Positions 8,455 through 17,579 of a DNA stretch of 64,000 bases are shown here, in pieces (position 1 is the stretch's first letter; each line of letters begins with the position of its first letter). The translations under genes were made by a program, and so were the position numbers. The stretch comes from Amycolatopsis sp. NBC_01480 (GTDB lineage: Bacteria > Actinomycetota > Actinomycetes > Mycobacteriales > Pseudonocardiaceae): contig NZ_CP109442.1 in the NCBI RefSeq assembly GCF_036227205.1, positions 8,060,001-8,124,000 on the forward strand. The letters are read 5' to 3'. Below the pieces are notes generated by a model, which ran no database searches, had not been told where the DNA came from, and saw only the letters and a program-made list of their open reading frames with translations.

Positions 8455-8819
8455 GGTGTTCTCCTGGGTTCGTGGCCCCCGGTGGTGGGGACGTGAACCA
8501 CAGTGACCGGTCGCGCTGACACGGGGCGGCCATGGCGCTGACACGGCGCCTGACACGGCGGCTCCGCAGGTCAGCAGATCGGCACCGGCCCCGTGGAGGT
8601 GGCCGTGGCCGGTCGGGTCCTCGACTCGCCGCGGCTTCGACCTGCTCGGGTACTCGACCGGCCGCAACTGAAGGACACGGCTCCGGCAAACCTCCTTGTG
8701 CGTGATCGCCGGTCTGCTCGCCGGGGCCCTCTGTCCACCGTGCGTTGGGGCCGCTGCGCCATTCGTCGGCTCGACGAGCGCCGCTGGATGGGCTCCGGCG
8801 TCGAACGCTGTCCGGTGGG
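8455..8819. other. Intergenic region upstream of the DUF4097 gene
   Basis: A 365-base gap between two minus-strand genes. Apart from three TGACACGG repeats (8517-8558) it holds no gene I can support. Open frames here are antisense or lack a ribosome binding site. Confidence 0.4.
8517..8558 (-). promoter_or_regulatory. Three direct repeats CCGTGTCAG upstream of the DUF4097 gene
   Basis: On the minus strand CCGTGTCA occurs at 8558-8551, 8546-8539 and 8524-8517, each followed by G and then GC-rich bases. The centre spacings are 12 and 22 bases, near one and two helical turns, so the sites would face the same side of the DNA. They lie 63-104 bases before the start, where an activator would bind. 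The regulator is unknown. Confidence 0.45.
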
Positions 8820-10061
8820 TCAGCGCCAGGTCAGCAGTTGTTCGCCGGTGAGTTGCGCGAACACGCCGGTGGCGCGGTCGTACGCGGTGGGGGAGAAGCC
8901 CTTGAGCAGCCCCGTGCGCGCGCCGTCGGCCGGATCCCAGACCTCCATGCCCTCATCGGTGACGGTGTGCAGCCGCCCGCGGTGCGCCCACATCCGGCCG
9001 ACCGGGCCGCAGAAGCGGCCGACCTCTTCGAAGGCCGGCGCCCGGAACAGGGTGACGCCGTCGATCATCTTGTTCCAGGCGCGCCCGATCCGCTGCACCG
9101 CGACCACGTCGTCGTCCAGCCAGGCCAACGGGCGGTTCCAGTCGTTTTCGGGGTCGGAGACGGGGAGGCCGTGCTCGGCCGCGTACCGGTCCTCCGCCCA
9201 CGTCCGCAGGTCGATGGCCGACAGCACGCCGATCGGGTGCCACACCCAGCCGTCGTCGAGCAGCCACCGGCCGGACGGGCTGAGCGTGAGACGGCCGTGG
9301 AAGCAGTCCTCGTAGTGCTCGCTGCCGTACGAGCTGTCGCGCTCGGTGAGGCATTCGCCGGTGGCCAGGTCGAAGCGGTCCAAGCAGTTGTTCGCGGTGG
9401 CCGTGACGAACGTGTTGCCGGGCAGGAAGGCGAAGGGGTAGAACGTCGTCCAGTTGTCCTCGAAGGTCCGGTCGAGTTCGTGCACCAGCGAGCCGTCAGA
9501 CAGGTCGATCACCTCGCCGTAACGCCCGAAATTCGTGACCACGGCGGCGAAGCGGCCGTCCGGCGAGACGTGCAGGCCCGGGCCGATCTCGAAGTCGCCG
9601 ATGCCCTCGGGGGAGTTGGGGTCATCGGGATCGTACGACTCGTCGTAGCCCTGCTCGCGGACGAAGTCGGTGCTGCCGTCATCGGCGATCCGGACCAGGC
9701 CGTCGTCGGTCAGCGCGAGCCAGCCGCCGGGCATGGCCGCCAGGCAGTACTCGTTGCGCGGAACCACCGTGCAGGCAACGGAAGCCGGCTCGGCCAGGAC
9801 CTCGTCACGGCGAGGAAACTCCGGCCGGCCCCGGTTGCTGCCGTAATTGTCGGCCTTCTCGGCTCGCTCCACACAGCCGGCACACACCGTAATCGCGGCC
9901 TCGAGCCCGACGCCGGCACACGGCTCGCACAGCCGCGCGTAGTCCGCCCCTCGGCCGGTGAACCACCGGTACGAGCGGGACGGCGGTTGCTCGGCCACCA
10001 GGTGCTCGCACATCCGGATGTCGCCGGCCTCGGCCACGTGCCCGCACGGCAGGGTTTCCAT
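8820..10061 (-). CDS. Cys-rich N-terminus plus beta-propeller-like protein, function unknown
   Basis: About 413 residues. The N-terminus has paired cysteines and histidines (LPCGH, MCEHLV, LCEPC, VCAGC) that look like one or two zinc-binding knuckles. The rest contains repeated four-strand-like units with SPDGRFAAVV and SPSGRWLLDD, typical of WD40/YVTN-like beta-propellers, and no signal peptide. Acidic aromatic loops (DESYDPDDPNS) are frequent. I do not recognise a named family. The start is uncertain between ATG 10061 and ATG 10073; both lack a good ribosome binding site, and a longer upstream frame has atypical composition. It may be a cytosolic sensor or protein-interaction scaffold, but that is speculation. 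Confidence 0.7.
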   Translation of the reverse strand: METLPCGHVAEAGDIRMCEHLVAEQPPSRSYRWFTGRGADYARLCEPCAGVGLEAAITVCAGCVERAEKADNYGSNRGRPEFPRRDEVLAEPASVACTVVPRNEYCLAAMPGGWLALTDDGLVRIADDGSTDFVREQGYDESYDPDDPNSPEGIGDFEIGPGLHVSPDGRFAAVVTNFGRYGEVIDLSDGSLVHELDRTFEDNWTTFYPFAFLPGNTFVTATANNCLDRFDLATGECLTERDSSYGSEHYEDCFHGRLTLSPSGRWLLDDGWVWHPIGVLSAIDLRTWAEDRYAAEHGLPVSDPENDWNRPLAWLDDDVVAVQRIGRAWNKMIDGVTLFRAPAFEEVGRFCGPVGRMWAHRGRLHTVTDEGMEVWDPADGARTGLLKGFSPTAYDRATGVFAQLTGEQLLTWR

Positions 10062-10382
10062 GGCGCAACTCATAGCACGCAGACGCTGATCGGCTGACTG
10101 ATTTACGGATTTCGGACTTGCCACGGACCGCTGAACCTCGACATCGCCCACCGCGACGGCGCCAGCATGGTCATCGCCGACCGGCACGGCGGATGTGGAC
10201 ACGTCGGCAGCGAGGTGCTCAAGGCGCTCGCCGGGCTCACATCATGGCGACCCGGGCTGTAGCAGCCATCGAGCACCTCCGCTCCCAGCTCGATCCAAGC
10301 CACGCCAACGACAACAGCCACGGCACTGCCCGCAACCTCAAAGCCGAAGACCACCCTGAAAACGCACAGCAGAGCGGCCTGT
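10062..10382. other. Low-information stretch with a possible gene remnant
   Basis: No complete gene is seen. On the plus strand a short frame with good codon use (roughly 10132-10262, ending IADRHGGCGHVGSEVLKALAG and a TAG) may be the tail of a decayed gene. After the TAG the same frame continues as a Thr/Ser/Pro-rich run into the Cys-rich frame listed next. Confidence 0.35.
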
Positions 10383-10562
10383 GTGAAAGACGAGAATCAG
10401 TGCTACGAGCCAGGAACGAACATCAAGTGCAAGACCAGCGGCTGTGTCAACGCCGCGCGTGGGTTGACCCAGAGCAGCATTGAATCAGCGCGGCAGAAAT
10501 GGTTGCGAGAACACCCCGGCTGGTGTCCGGCAGGCACCCAAGGCGCTGTAGCGCCGTGCTGA
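10383..10562 (+). CDS. Possible small Cys-rich protein
   Basis: A 59-residue frame from a GTG, with five cysteines (NQCYEPG, IKCKTSGC, GWCPAG, APC at the end) and a central amphipathic helix SARQKWLREHPGW. The amino-acid pattern looks like a folded, disulfide-bonded domain rather than random GC-rich noise. Codon use is less GC-biased than its neighbours, which suggests transfer or decay. In-frame sequence upstream (from 10263) is Thr/Ser/Pro-rich like a cell-wall linker but has no ATG or GTG start or signal peptide, so the gene may be the surviving 3' end of a secreted protein. I do not recognise the family. Confidence 0.35.
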   Translation: MKDENQCYEPGTNIKCKTSGCVNAARGLTQSSIESARQKWLREHPGWCPAGTQGAVAPC

Positions 10563-10583
10563 CACGGGGAACGCGAGCCACCA

Positions 10584-13076
10584 CTACCCGGACACCGGTG
10601 GGGCGGACCGACGGTCAACTCGACCATCCGCGGCACCGCCACTTCCGTCGAGGCCGATCTGGACGCTACCCAGATGCTTGGCACTGGTAGCCTGCGTCCC
10701 CGTCACCCCCGCAAACGGCAATGACGTAGTCGGACTCGAGGGCTGCTCGACAAGGTAAGCAGACCCGGCCGTCACCGGAACGCTCAACGTGGCGTCAGTG
10801 GTCGGCCCGACCACCACCGCACCGGTCGCACCGTCAACCACTTGAGCTTGGCGCCCAGGCCACGGGTTGCGCACAGCCATCGTCCGGGTGGTCCCGGCGT
10901 GAATCGCGGCAGTGGTCAGTGTGCCGCCCTGGACCTGAACGTCCACTGTGGAATTCCCCTGGACCGCGACGGTACCTGCGACGTCCCAGCCGGACGGCCA
11001 GGCGGGGGTGAAGCGGAGGGTTCCGTCGTAGTCGGTGGCGAGGGCCTCGTTCAGTGCCGTCGCCACGGTCGAAGACTGCTCGATGTACGGCTCGTCGCCG
11101 GGTGTTCCGCTGAAGAGTGAAGAGAAGCCGCTGATGTACGCCTGGTAGTGCTGGGTGATGGTGGTCAGATCGGTGGCGACCTCCGCGGGCAGGCCCAGCC
11201 GCGCGGCCTGGACCGCGTCGAAGCTCCAATCCGGGTTGTTCTTGTTGGGGCGGGCGTTGTAGGTGCGCACGGCCAGCGCGGTCAGACCGCCGGAGTCGTC
11301 GGTGATGAGGCCGTAGGGCCAGACCGGTTCCAGCCCGATGTTCTCACCGTTGTGGGTTTCCGCGGACGGCTGGAAGGAATCGGCGATGACGTCGGCGCCC
11401 TGGTCGTCGGCCGACGGCGGCAGCAGCTGGGTGTGGGTGGCGGCGTCGGTGCGGGCGTACGGCTCGATCTGCTGCTGGGCGGTACGCAGCCGCGCCACCA
11501 GGTCCGGGTCGGTGTTCAGCAGCGTCGCCGCGTCGATCGTGGCCACGAACAGGACCTGGTCGGCGGCCAGGTCGGTGGTCGGGTCCTGCACTGCCCACTG
11601 GGTTTCGTGCGCGTTCGCGACCGCGTGCAGGAACCCGTCCGAGCCGGCGTTTTGGTACGCCAGCAGGAAAGTCGCGGCCTGCTGCAGCAGCGGGTAGTAC
11701 TGGCGCAGGAAGCCGAGGTCGCCGGTGGCCTGGTACTGACGCCAGATCCACTGCGCGATCTCCGCCCCGCTGGTCACCGTCTCGGCGTTGTAGCTGGGGC
11801 TGGACGCCAGCGCGCAGGACGCGTTCTGCGTGGCGTCACCGCCGTTGTAGAAGCCGTTTCCGTTGAACCGCATGGTTTCCGGCACACACGCGCCCGGCTT
11901 GCCGCCCATCTGCGCGCCGGTCCAGGCCTGGATGCCGGGCAGGCCGCGCAGGTACATGTCGAAGATCGGGACGTTCAGCGCGGCGTGGCCGGAGGACAGG
12001 TTGGCCGCGAGCTGGCCGCGCAGGTTCCACAGCCAGTACCCGGCCGGGTACCAGTCCTGTTTGTCCTGGGCGTAGGCGAACATGTTCGCGACGCCCGCCT
12101 GGCTGCCGGGGTACTGGCCGGCGTGCATGGTGGCGGCCTCGGCGTAGAGGTAGACGGTGCGCAGATTCTCCATGTACTGCGCGGTGCCGTCGGCGGAGTT
12201 CAGCTCGATCAGGGCAGTGTGCGCCCAATAGTCGTGCCACCAAGCGGATTGTGTGGCCAGCAGCGACGACGTCGGCGCGGACGCGTCACCGCCGATCAGC
12301 CCCGCGGCGGTCGTCCCCGGGTCGCCGCCGGTCCAGGCCGGGGACGCGACGATCACCCGGAACGCGCCGGCCGCGTCGGGGGTGACGGCGACTTGCACCT
12401 GCGTCCCGTTGACCACGGACGCGGCCACGTCCTGCCCGCCGGCGGTGATCGCGGACATCGCGCCGAAGGTCTGGCCGGAGGAGCCGGACTGGGCGTTGTC
12501 CACCCAGGTCTGCGCCATACCGGCGATCCCACCGGCCACGAAGGTCGCCGGCGTCCGGCCGCTCCACAAGTTCAGCGTCGCGGTCTGCCGGGCGGTGCCG
12601 GCGCCGGTGACGTCGACGACCAGCTCGTCCTTGCCCGCCGGCACCCACGCCTTCATGGCCATGCCGCCGCCGGACTCGGTGAGCACGCCGTGATAAAGAT
12701 CGAGCCTGCCGGTGAAGTCCGCCGCCGACGTCATCGCCGCGAGGCCGGGAATCTGGACCTGGCCGGGAGAAAGCCGGTACGGCTGGGTGTCGCTGCGGTT
12801 GAGCTGCGCGGTGAAACCGCCGGCGGCCCACGCCGCGACCCCGAGCGAGCCGTTGCCCAGCGGCAACGACTGCGCGTCGGCGGTGTTCGGCTTGCCGAGC
12901 ACCACGTCGGAACGGGAGACCACGCCGGCGGTGTCCACCGAGAAGGCTCCGTCGTGCCAGGCTGTGGTCAGGCCGGCGGCCGAGGCGCCGGGGGTGGTCG
13001 CGGTGAGGCCGGCGGCCGCCAGGGTGCCGGCGATCGCGGCGGTGAGCACGCGGTGCAGAGGGCGTCGAGCGGACAC
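10584..13076 (-). CDS. Secreted glycoside hydrolase, GH95-like
   Basis: An 830-residue exported enzyme. A signal peptide (RRPLHRVLTAAIAGTLAAAG, cleaved near ASA-AG) precedes an N-terminal beta-sandwich with LPLGNGSLGVAAW and an (alpha/alpha)6-type central domain (QDWYPAGYWLWNLRGQ, AHETQWAVQDPTTDL, SAETHNGENIGLEPVWPYGL). This layout matches proteins annotated as glycosyl hydrolase family 95 or DUF5703-like, whose characterised members are alpha-L-fucosidases or related exo-glycosidases. The exact substrate is unknown. GTG at 13076 with GGGAGG four bases upstream is the start. The last 20 or so residues after VQIGL look atypical. It is divergent from the GH87 fusion gene across an intergenic palindrome, suggesting a shared glycan regulon. 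Confidence 0.75.
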   Translation of the reverse strand: MSARRPLHRVLTAAIAGTLAAAGLTATTPGASAAGLTTAWHDGAFSVDTAGVVSRSDVVLGKPNTADAQSLPLGNGSLGVAAWAAGGFTAQLNRSDTQPYRLSPGQVQIPGLAAMTSAADFTGRLDLYHGVLTESGGGMAMKAWVPAGKDELVVDVTGAGTARQTATLNLWSGRTPATFVAGGIAGMAQTWVDNAQSGSSGQTFGAMSAITAGGQDVAASVVNGTQVQVAVTPDAAGAFRVIVASPAWTGGDPGTTAAGLIGGDASAPTSSLLATQSAWWHDYWAHTALIELNSADGTAQYMENLRTVYLYAEAATMHAGQYPGSQAGVANMFAYAQDKQDWYPAGYWLWNLRGQLAANLSSGHAALNVPIFDMYLRGLPGIQAWTGAQMGGKPGACVPETMRFNGNGFYNGGDATQNASCALASSPSYNAETVTSGAEIAQWIWRQYQATGDLGFLRQYYPLLQQAATFLLAYQNAGSDGFLHAVANAHETQWAVQDPTTDLAADQVLFVATIDAATLLNTDPDLVARLRTAQQQIEPYARTDAATHTQLLPPSADDQGADVIADSFQPSAETHNGENIGLEPVWPYGLITDDSGGLTALAVRTYNARPNKNNPDWSFDAVQAARLGLPAEVATDLTTITQHYQAYISGFSSLFSGTPGDEPYIEQSSTVATALNEALATDYDGTLRFTPAWPSGWDVAGTVAVQGNSTVDVQVQGGTLTTAAIHAGTTRTMAVRNPWPGRQAQVVDGATGAVVVGPTTDATLSVPVTAGSAYLVEQPSSPTTSLPFAGVTGTQATSAKHLGSVQIGLDGSGGAADGRVDRRSAPPVSG

Positions 13077-13236
13077 GGGTCCTCCCTGGACGCAAGGCTG
13101 CGTCATCGTGTCAGGACGGCTGACATCGGATGTGTTTTAGCGCCATCGCGGGCCGCTGTCCAGGTCTCCCAGACCCATGAAACGCCGTCGGGAGGGTCGC
13201 CGAGCGTAATCTGCGCAGGTAGAAGGCGCTTAGAAG

Positions 13237-13257
13237 TTTCCAACAGACTGTTCGAAA
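13237..13257. promoter_or_regulatory. Near-perfect palindrome between divergent glycosidase genes
   Basis: TTTCCAACAG-A-CTGTTCGAAA: a 10-1-10 inverted repeat with one mismatch. It lies 161 bases before the GH95-like gene and 106 bases before the GH87 fusion. Size and symmetry fit a dimeric repressor such as LacI or ROK; the regulator itself is not in this window. Confidence 0.5.
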
Positions 13258-13362
13258 TTTTCTTCATGACGTCCGGACATTGCAAACATCGGACCATGCT
13301 CGTACCGTTGGGCCCGCTACGCGGACTCTCTCCCACACCCCCTCACCGTCGAGGACCCGCCC

Positions 13363-16300
13363 ATGCCGTCACTCCCGCCTGCCCGCCGAACAGCGATGCT
13401 CGCCCTCGCACTGGCCGTGATCGCCTGGGTTCCGGGCACCGCGGCAGCCGCCCCCGGACCCCGCACGGCGAGCCCCTCGGCCCCGGCTGCGGCCGGCGCG
13501 ACCACGCCGTTCACCAGCTATGAAGCCGAAAGCGGCACGCCGGGCGGTGGCGCGAGCGTCGTGTCGCTGACCTCCGCGCCGACGACCCAGTACTCCAGCC
13601 CCGCGCTGGAAGCGTCCGGGCACGCGTACACCCACCTGTCCGGCACCGGCCAGGAAGTGGGCTGGACGAACAACACCGGCCAGCCGATCAGCTTCCTCAA
13701 CGTGCGCGTCAGCATCCCGGACTCACCGTCCGGCACCGGCCTGGCCTCGACGCTCGACCTGTACGTCAACGGCACGTTCCGCCAGGCGCTCAACGTCAAC
13801 TCGCGCCAGAGCTGGATCTACGAGGGCACGAACTACAACGGCAACGACGACCAGAACCCGGCCGACGCCGACCCGCGGGTGTTCTTCGACGAGTCGCACA
13901 CGTTCCTCACCGGCAGCCCGATCGCGCCCGGCAGCACCTTCTCGCTCGTCAAGGACGCGGCGAACACGGCGGCGTTCTACGACGTCGACGTCGTGGACGT
14001 GGAGAACCCGCCGGCGCCGCTGCCCCAGCCCGCCGGCTCGATCTCCATCACCAGCTGCGGCGCCGTCGCCGACGACACCCCGACCAACGGCGCCCCGGAC
14101 GGCCAGGCGGCCGACAGCACCGGCGCCATCCAGAACTGCATCGACCAGGCCCAGTCGCAGGGCCGGACGCTCTGGATCCCGCCGGGCACCTTCTACCTCA
14201 AGGGCACCACCGGCCTGCACGCCCAAGGGATCACCATCGCCGGCGCCGGCATGTGGTACAGCACCATCTACCGCGCCGTGCCGCTGCCCAACAACACCCC
14301 GCTGGCCGCGACGTTCTCGGTGACCTCGTGCACCGTGCAGAACTTCCACCTCGACTCGGGCGAAACCGGGCGCGCCATGGAGTTCGGCGGCGGCGGGGCG
14401 ATGGACACCACGGGCACGAACTGGGTCGCCGACGGCATCTGGACCCAGCACTCCCTGTCCGGCTTCTGGGCGTCGGGCACCGGCGGCACCGTGCGCAACA
14501 GCCGGCTCACCGCGATCTGGGCCGACGGCATCAACGTCAACAACGTCGCGCTGAACGCGGACACCGGCAAGGACCTGACCGTGTCGGACAACTTCGTCCG
14601 CGGCACCGGCGACGACGCGATCGCCATCAACTCCGTGGCCTACAACGGATCCACTAATTACAACGCGATGTCGAACGTCACGGTCAGCGGCAACACGTCG
14701 ATCGCGCCGTGGGGCGGCAAGGGCGTCGCGATCTACGGCGGCAGCGGCCACCACGTCGAGAACAACTACATCAGCGACACCGCGCGCTACATCGGCCTCG
14801 GTGCCGGCAAGTTCGGCGTCAACGGCAACGACCTGACCTCGGCGACCGTGTCGGGCAATACGATCGTGCGCTCCGGCGGCAATGCCTACAACCAGGGCCA
14901 GCCGGCGCTGCACATCGGCAACGGCGGGGACGGCCACGAGACCGGCACCGTCAGCAACGTCACCGCGTCCGGCAACACCATCGCCGACTCGGTGTACGAC
15001 GCGGTCGGCTTCTCCCAGTCCACCAACACCCAGTTGCAGGACAATACGATCACTTCGCCGTGGCGCAACGGGATCGTGATCTCGCCGCCGTTCTACCCGG
15101 CGCCCACCGGGTCGGCCACGATCACCGGCAACAGCGTGACCGGACTGCGAGCGGGGGCCACGCCGTACGTCAACAACTCCGGCGGCTTCACCGCTTCGGT
15201 GAGTGGCAACAGCTGGCAGAACCCCACAACGGACGGACCGTACGGCGGCACCCCGCCCGCGCTCCCGGGCACCGTGCAGGCGGAGAACTACGACACGGGC
15301 GGCCAAGGCGTCGCCTACAACGTCAGTTCGGCCAACGGCAACGCCAACGGCTACCGGCCCGACGGCGTCGATCTGGAGTCCACATCGGACACCGGCGGTG
15401 GCGACAACCTCGGCTGGACCACTGGCGGGCAGTGGTTCCACTACACGGTGAACGTGGCGACCGCGGGCCGGTACACGGTGAGCCTGCGCGTCGCGGCCCC
15501 GTCCGCGGTCGCCGGCGCGCTGCACCTGTCCAACTCGTCGGGCGCCGACCTCACCGGAGCCGTCGCCATCCCGGCGACCGGCGGCTGGCAGAACTGGACC
15601 ACGGTCACCACGACCGCGGACCTGCCCGCGGGCCGGCAGACCCTGACCCTGAACCAGGACAACGGCGGCTGGAACCTGAACTCGTTCGCCTTCGCTGCCG
15701 CCTTCGCCCGAGCCGCCGCGGACCCGTGGACCGGCACCTGGTCGGTCTCCCCGCAGAGCGGTGGCGCGGCGTTCGGCCAGCAGACGCTCCGGCAGGTGGT
15801 GCACACGAGCATCGGCGGCCCGTCCGCCCGCGTCGAGGTGTCCAACGCGTTCGGCTCCGCGCCGCTGACGATCGCGGATGTCCATGTGGCTCAACGATCC
15901 GACGGCTCGACGATCACGGCGGGCACCGACCGCCCGGTCACCTTCGGCGGGCAGGCGAGCACCGTGATCCCGGCCGGCGGACTCGCGGTGAGCGACCCGG
16001 TCGCGTTCACCGTGCCGGCTCTGTCGGACGTCGCGGTCAGCCTGTACCTGCCCGATGCGACGGGCCCGTCGACCTTCCACCAGCAGGGCAACGCGACCAA
16101 CTATGCCGCCGCCGGTGACGTCAGCGGCGACACCACCCTGCCCGGCGCGCAGACCATCGGCAGCTACTTCTTCCTCACCAACTTGGACGTACTGAACCCC
16201 GCCGCCGAGGGCTCCGTGGTGACGCTCGGCGCGTCGATCACCGACGGCGTCGCCTCGGCAACCGACTCGAACCGCCGGTGGCCCAACGACCTCGCGGCTC

Positions 16301-16821
16301 GGCTGGCCGGCGCCGGGCGCGCCGTCGGCGTGCTCAACCAGGGCATCAGCGGCAACCGCCTGCTCGTCGACGGCGCCGGCCCGAGCGCGCTCGACCGCTT
16401 CGACCGGGACGTGCTCGCCCAGCCCGGCGCCCGGTGGGTGATCTTCTCCGACGACCCGATCAACGACCTGGGGTCCACCAGCCCGCCGCCCGGCGCGGAC
16501 CAACTCATCGCCGGGGCGAAGCAGCTCGTGGCGCGGGCGCACCAGCAACGCCTGAAGTTCCTGTGCTCAACCCTGACGCCCTACAACGGCGCGGGCTATT
16601 GGACGCAGCAGGGCGAGACGGCGCGCGAGGCGTTCAACGCGTTCGTCCGCAGCCCGGACAGCGGCTGCGACGGCGTCGTCGACCAGGACACGGCCACGCA
16701 CGATCCGGCCGACCCCACCCGCTACCTGCCCGCCTACGACGCCGGCGACCACCTGCACCCCAACGAAGCCGGCCTGCAGGCCATCGCCGACGCGGTCGAC
16801 CTCAGCCTGTTCGCGGCCTGA
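13363..16821 (+). CDS. Secreted GH87 alpha-1,3-glucanase / CBM6 / SGNH hydrolase fusion
   Basis: A 1152-residue exported multidomain protein. In order: signal peptide (1-30); a CBM35-like beta-sandwich (about 48-215); a right-handed beta-helix catalytic domain of the mycodextranase/alpha-1,3-glucanase type, GH87 (about 228-620), with the likely catalytic aspartates in IWADG and GTGDDAIA; a CBM6 (about 635-775, beginning VQAENYDTGGQG); and a C-terminal SGNH/GDSL-type hydrolase (about 785-1152) with block I TLGASITDG (Ser near 954), GISGNRLL and the catalytic DHLHPN near 1127. GH87 enzymes attack alpha-1,3-glucan of fungal walls or dental-type glucans; the SGNH domain is probably an esterase removing acyl groups. 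The start is supported by the signal peptide. Domain functions are confident; the combined substrate is inferred. Confidence 0.85.
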   Translation: MPSLPPARRTAMLALALAVIAWVPGTAAAAPGPRTASPSAPAAAGATTPFTSYEAESGTPGGGASVVSLTSAPTTQYSSPALEASGHAYTHLSGTGQEVGWTNNTGQPISFLNVRVSIPDSPSGTGLASTLDLYVNGTFRQALNVNSRQSWIYEGTNYNGNDDQNPADADPRVFFDESHTFLTGSPIAPGSTFSLVKDAANTAAFYDVDVVDVENPPAPLPQPAGSISITSCGAVADDTPTNGAPDGQAADSTGAIQNCIDQAQSQGRTLWIPPGTFYLKGTTGLHAQGITIAGAGMWYSTIYRAVPLPNNTPLAATFSVTSCTVQNFHLDSGETGRAMEFGGGGAMDTTGTNWVADGIWTQHSLSGFWASGTGGTVRNSRLTAIWADGINVNNVALNADTGKDLTVSDNFVRGTGDDAIAINSVAYNGSTNYNAMSNVTVSGNTSIAPWGGKGVAIYGGSGHHVENNYISDTARYIGLGAGKFGVNGNDLTSATVSGNTIVRSGGNAYNQGQPALHIGNGGDGHETGTVSNVTASGNTIADSVYDAVGFSQSTNTQLQDNTITSPWRNGIVISPPFYPAPTGSATITGNSVTGLRAGATPYVNNSGGFTASVSGNSWQNPTTDGPYGGTPPALPGTVQAENYDTGGQGVAYNVSSANGNANGYRPDGVDLESTSDTGGGDNLGWTTGGQWFHYTVNVATAGRYTVSLRVAAPSAVAGALHLSNSSGADLTGAVAIPATGGWQNWTTVTTTADLPAGRQTLTLNQDNGGWNLNSFAFAAAFARAAADPWTGTWSVSPQSGGAAFGQQTLRQVVHTSIGGPSARVEVSNAFGSAPLTIADVHVAQRSDGSTITAGTDRPVTFGGQASTVIPAGGLAVSDPVAFTVPALSDVAVSLYLPDATGPSTFHQQGNATNYAAAGDVSGDTTLPGAQTIGSYFFLTNLDVLNPAAEGSVVTLGASITDGVASATDSNRRWPNDLAARLAGAGRAVGVLNQGISGNRLLVDGAGPSALDRFDRDVLAQPGARWVIFSDDPINDLGSTSPPPGADQLIAGAKQLVARAHQQRLKFLCSTLTPYNGAGYWTQQGETAREAFNAFVRSPDSGCDGVVDQDTATHDPADPTRYLPAYDAGDHLHPNEAGLQAIADAVDLSLFAA

Positions 16822-16829
16822 CGACCGGC

Positions 16830-17579
16830 TCAGCGGGCCACCGTCGTGGTGATGAGGTCGCGGCCCAGTTCCGGGTGGAGGGCGCCGGTGCTGTCGAGGT
16901 GGGCGTCGTGGAACCAGGTCTGGTCGGCTTCCGGGTGGGGGCCGACGACGCCGACCTTTCCCTTGCCATAAGGGGTGACCGCGGCGGCGACGGCGCCGGT
17001 CGGGTAGGTCGCGAGGATGGTGGCCGGGGCGCCGGTGTTCAGCTTGAACACCGGGCCGTCCTGGAAGTACAGCTGCTGTGGGGCGCCGCGCCAGGTCACG
17101 GTCAGCACGGTGTCGTCGGTCGAGTGCAGGTGCGCGCCCTGGGAGCCGACGTACTGGTCGGTGTCGCCGGGCAGGAGGGCGAAGCCGGGCGACGCGCCGG
17201 CGAGGTAGCCGCCCAGGCAGAACCCGAGGTAGTTGCCGCCGCCCCGGACGTACGCGCGGATGTCGTCGGCGTGGTCGCGCATCTTCCGCCACGCCGGGTC
17301 GAGGCTGCCGCCGCCCGGTTGCGCGTAGACGGCGGCCTTGGCCAGGGATTGCGCGGTGAGCGGGTAGTCCTCGTCGGGACCGATGTAGGCGACGCGGTAC
17401 TGGGAGCCGAGCAGCGCGGCGACCGCTTCGGGGCAGCCCTCCGTCGATGCCGGGCCTCGGTAGACCAGCGCGAGCGGCCGTGAATCGGGCGCGGGCTCGA
17501 ACACCGCGATGCCGAGCGCGGTCAAACCCGCCGCGCCGGTAAGCACCCCGGCGCCGAGCAGGAATCGCCTCCGGTCCAT
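16830..17579 (-). CDS. Exported BPL_N-domain, glutamine-amidotransferase-like protein
   Basis: A 249-residue protein. It opens with MDRRRFLLGAGVLTGAAGL, a twin-arginine-like signal or anchor, so the enzyme is probably outside the cytoplasmic membrane. The rest is a BPL_N domain (biotin-protein ligase N-terminal-like) with the class I amidotransferase fold: nucleophile elbow GFCLGGYLAG and downstream GPHPEA, giving a Cys/His/Glu triad. It is a clear paralogue of the cytosolic protein at 18790-19458 (shared LALVYRGPA, LLPGDTDQY, YFQDGP and GPHPEA). The ATG shares one base with the stop of the membrane acyltransferase gene (TGATG), so it is translationally coupled as the last gene of the NRPS operon. 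The reaction is unknown; amide hydrolysis or transfer on the NRPS product is a reasonable guess. Confidence 0.75.
   Translation of the reverse strand: MDRRRFLLGAGVLTGAAGLTALGIAVFEPAPDSRPLALVYRGPASTEGCPEAVAALLGSQYRVAYIGPDEDYPLTAQSLAKAAVYAQPGGGSLDPAWRKMRDHADDIRAYVRGGGNYLGFCLGGYLAGASPGFALLPGDTDQYVGSQGAHLHSTDDTVLTVTWRGAPQQLYFQDGPVFKLNTGAPATILATYPTGAVAAAVTPYGKGKVGVVGPHPEADQTWFHDAHLDSTGALHPELGRDLITTTVAR

Noticed and set aside
11148..13523. Open frame of 791 codons antisense to the GH95-like gene
   Set aside because: Gly/Arg/Val-rich product without domains, no start signal, and it lies opposite a gene with signal peptide and clear domains.
13723..16548. Open frame of 941 codons antisense to the GH87 fusion
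   Set aside because: GC-driven shadow with Arg/Gly/Asp-rich low-complexity product; the plus strand encodes recognisable enzymes throughout.
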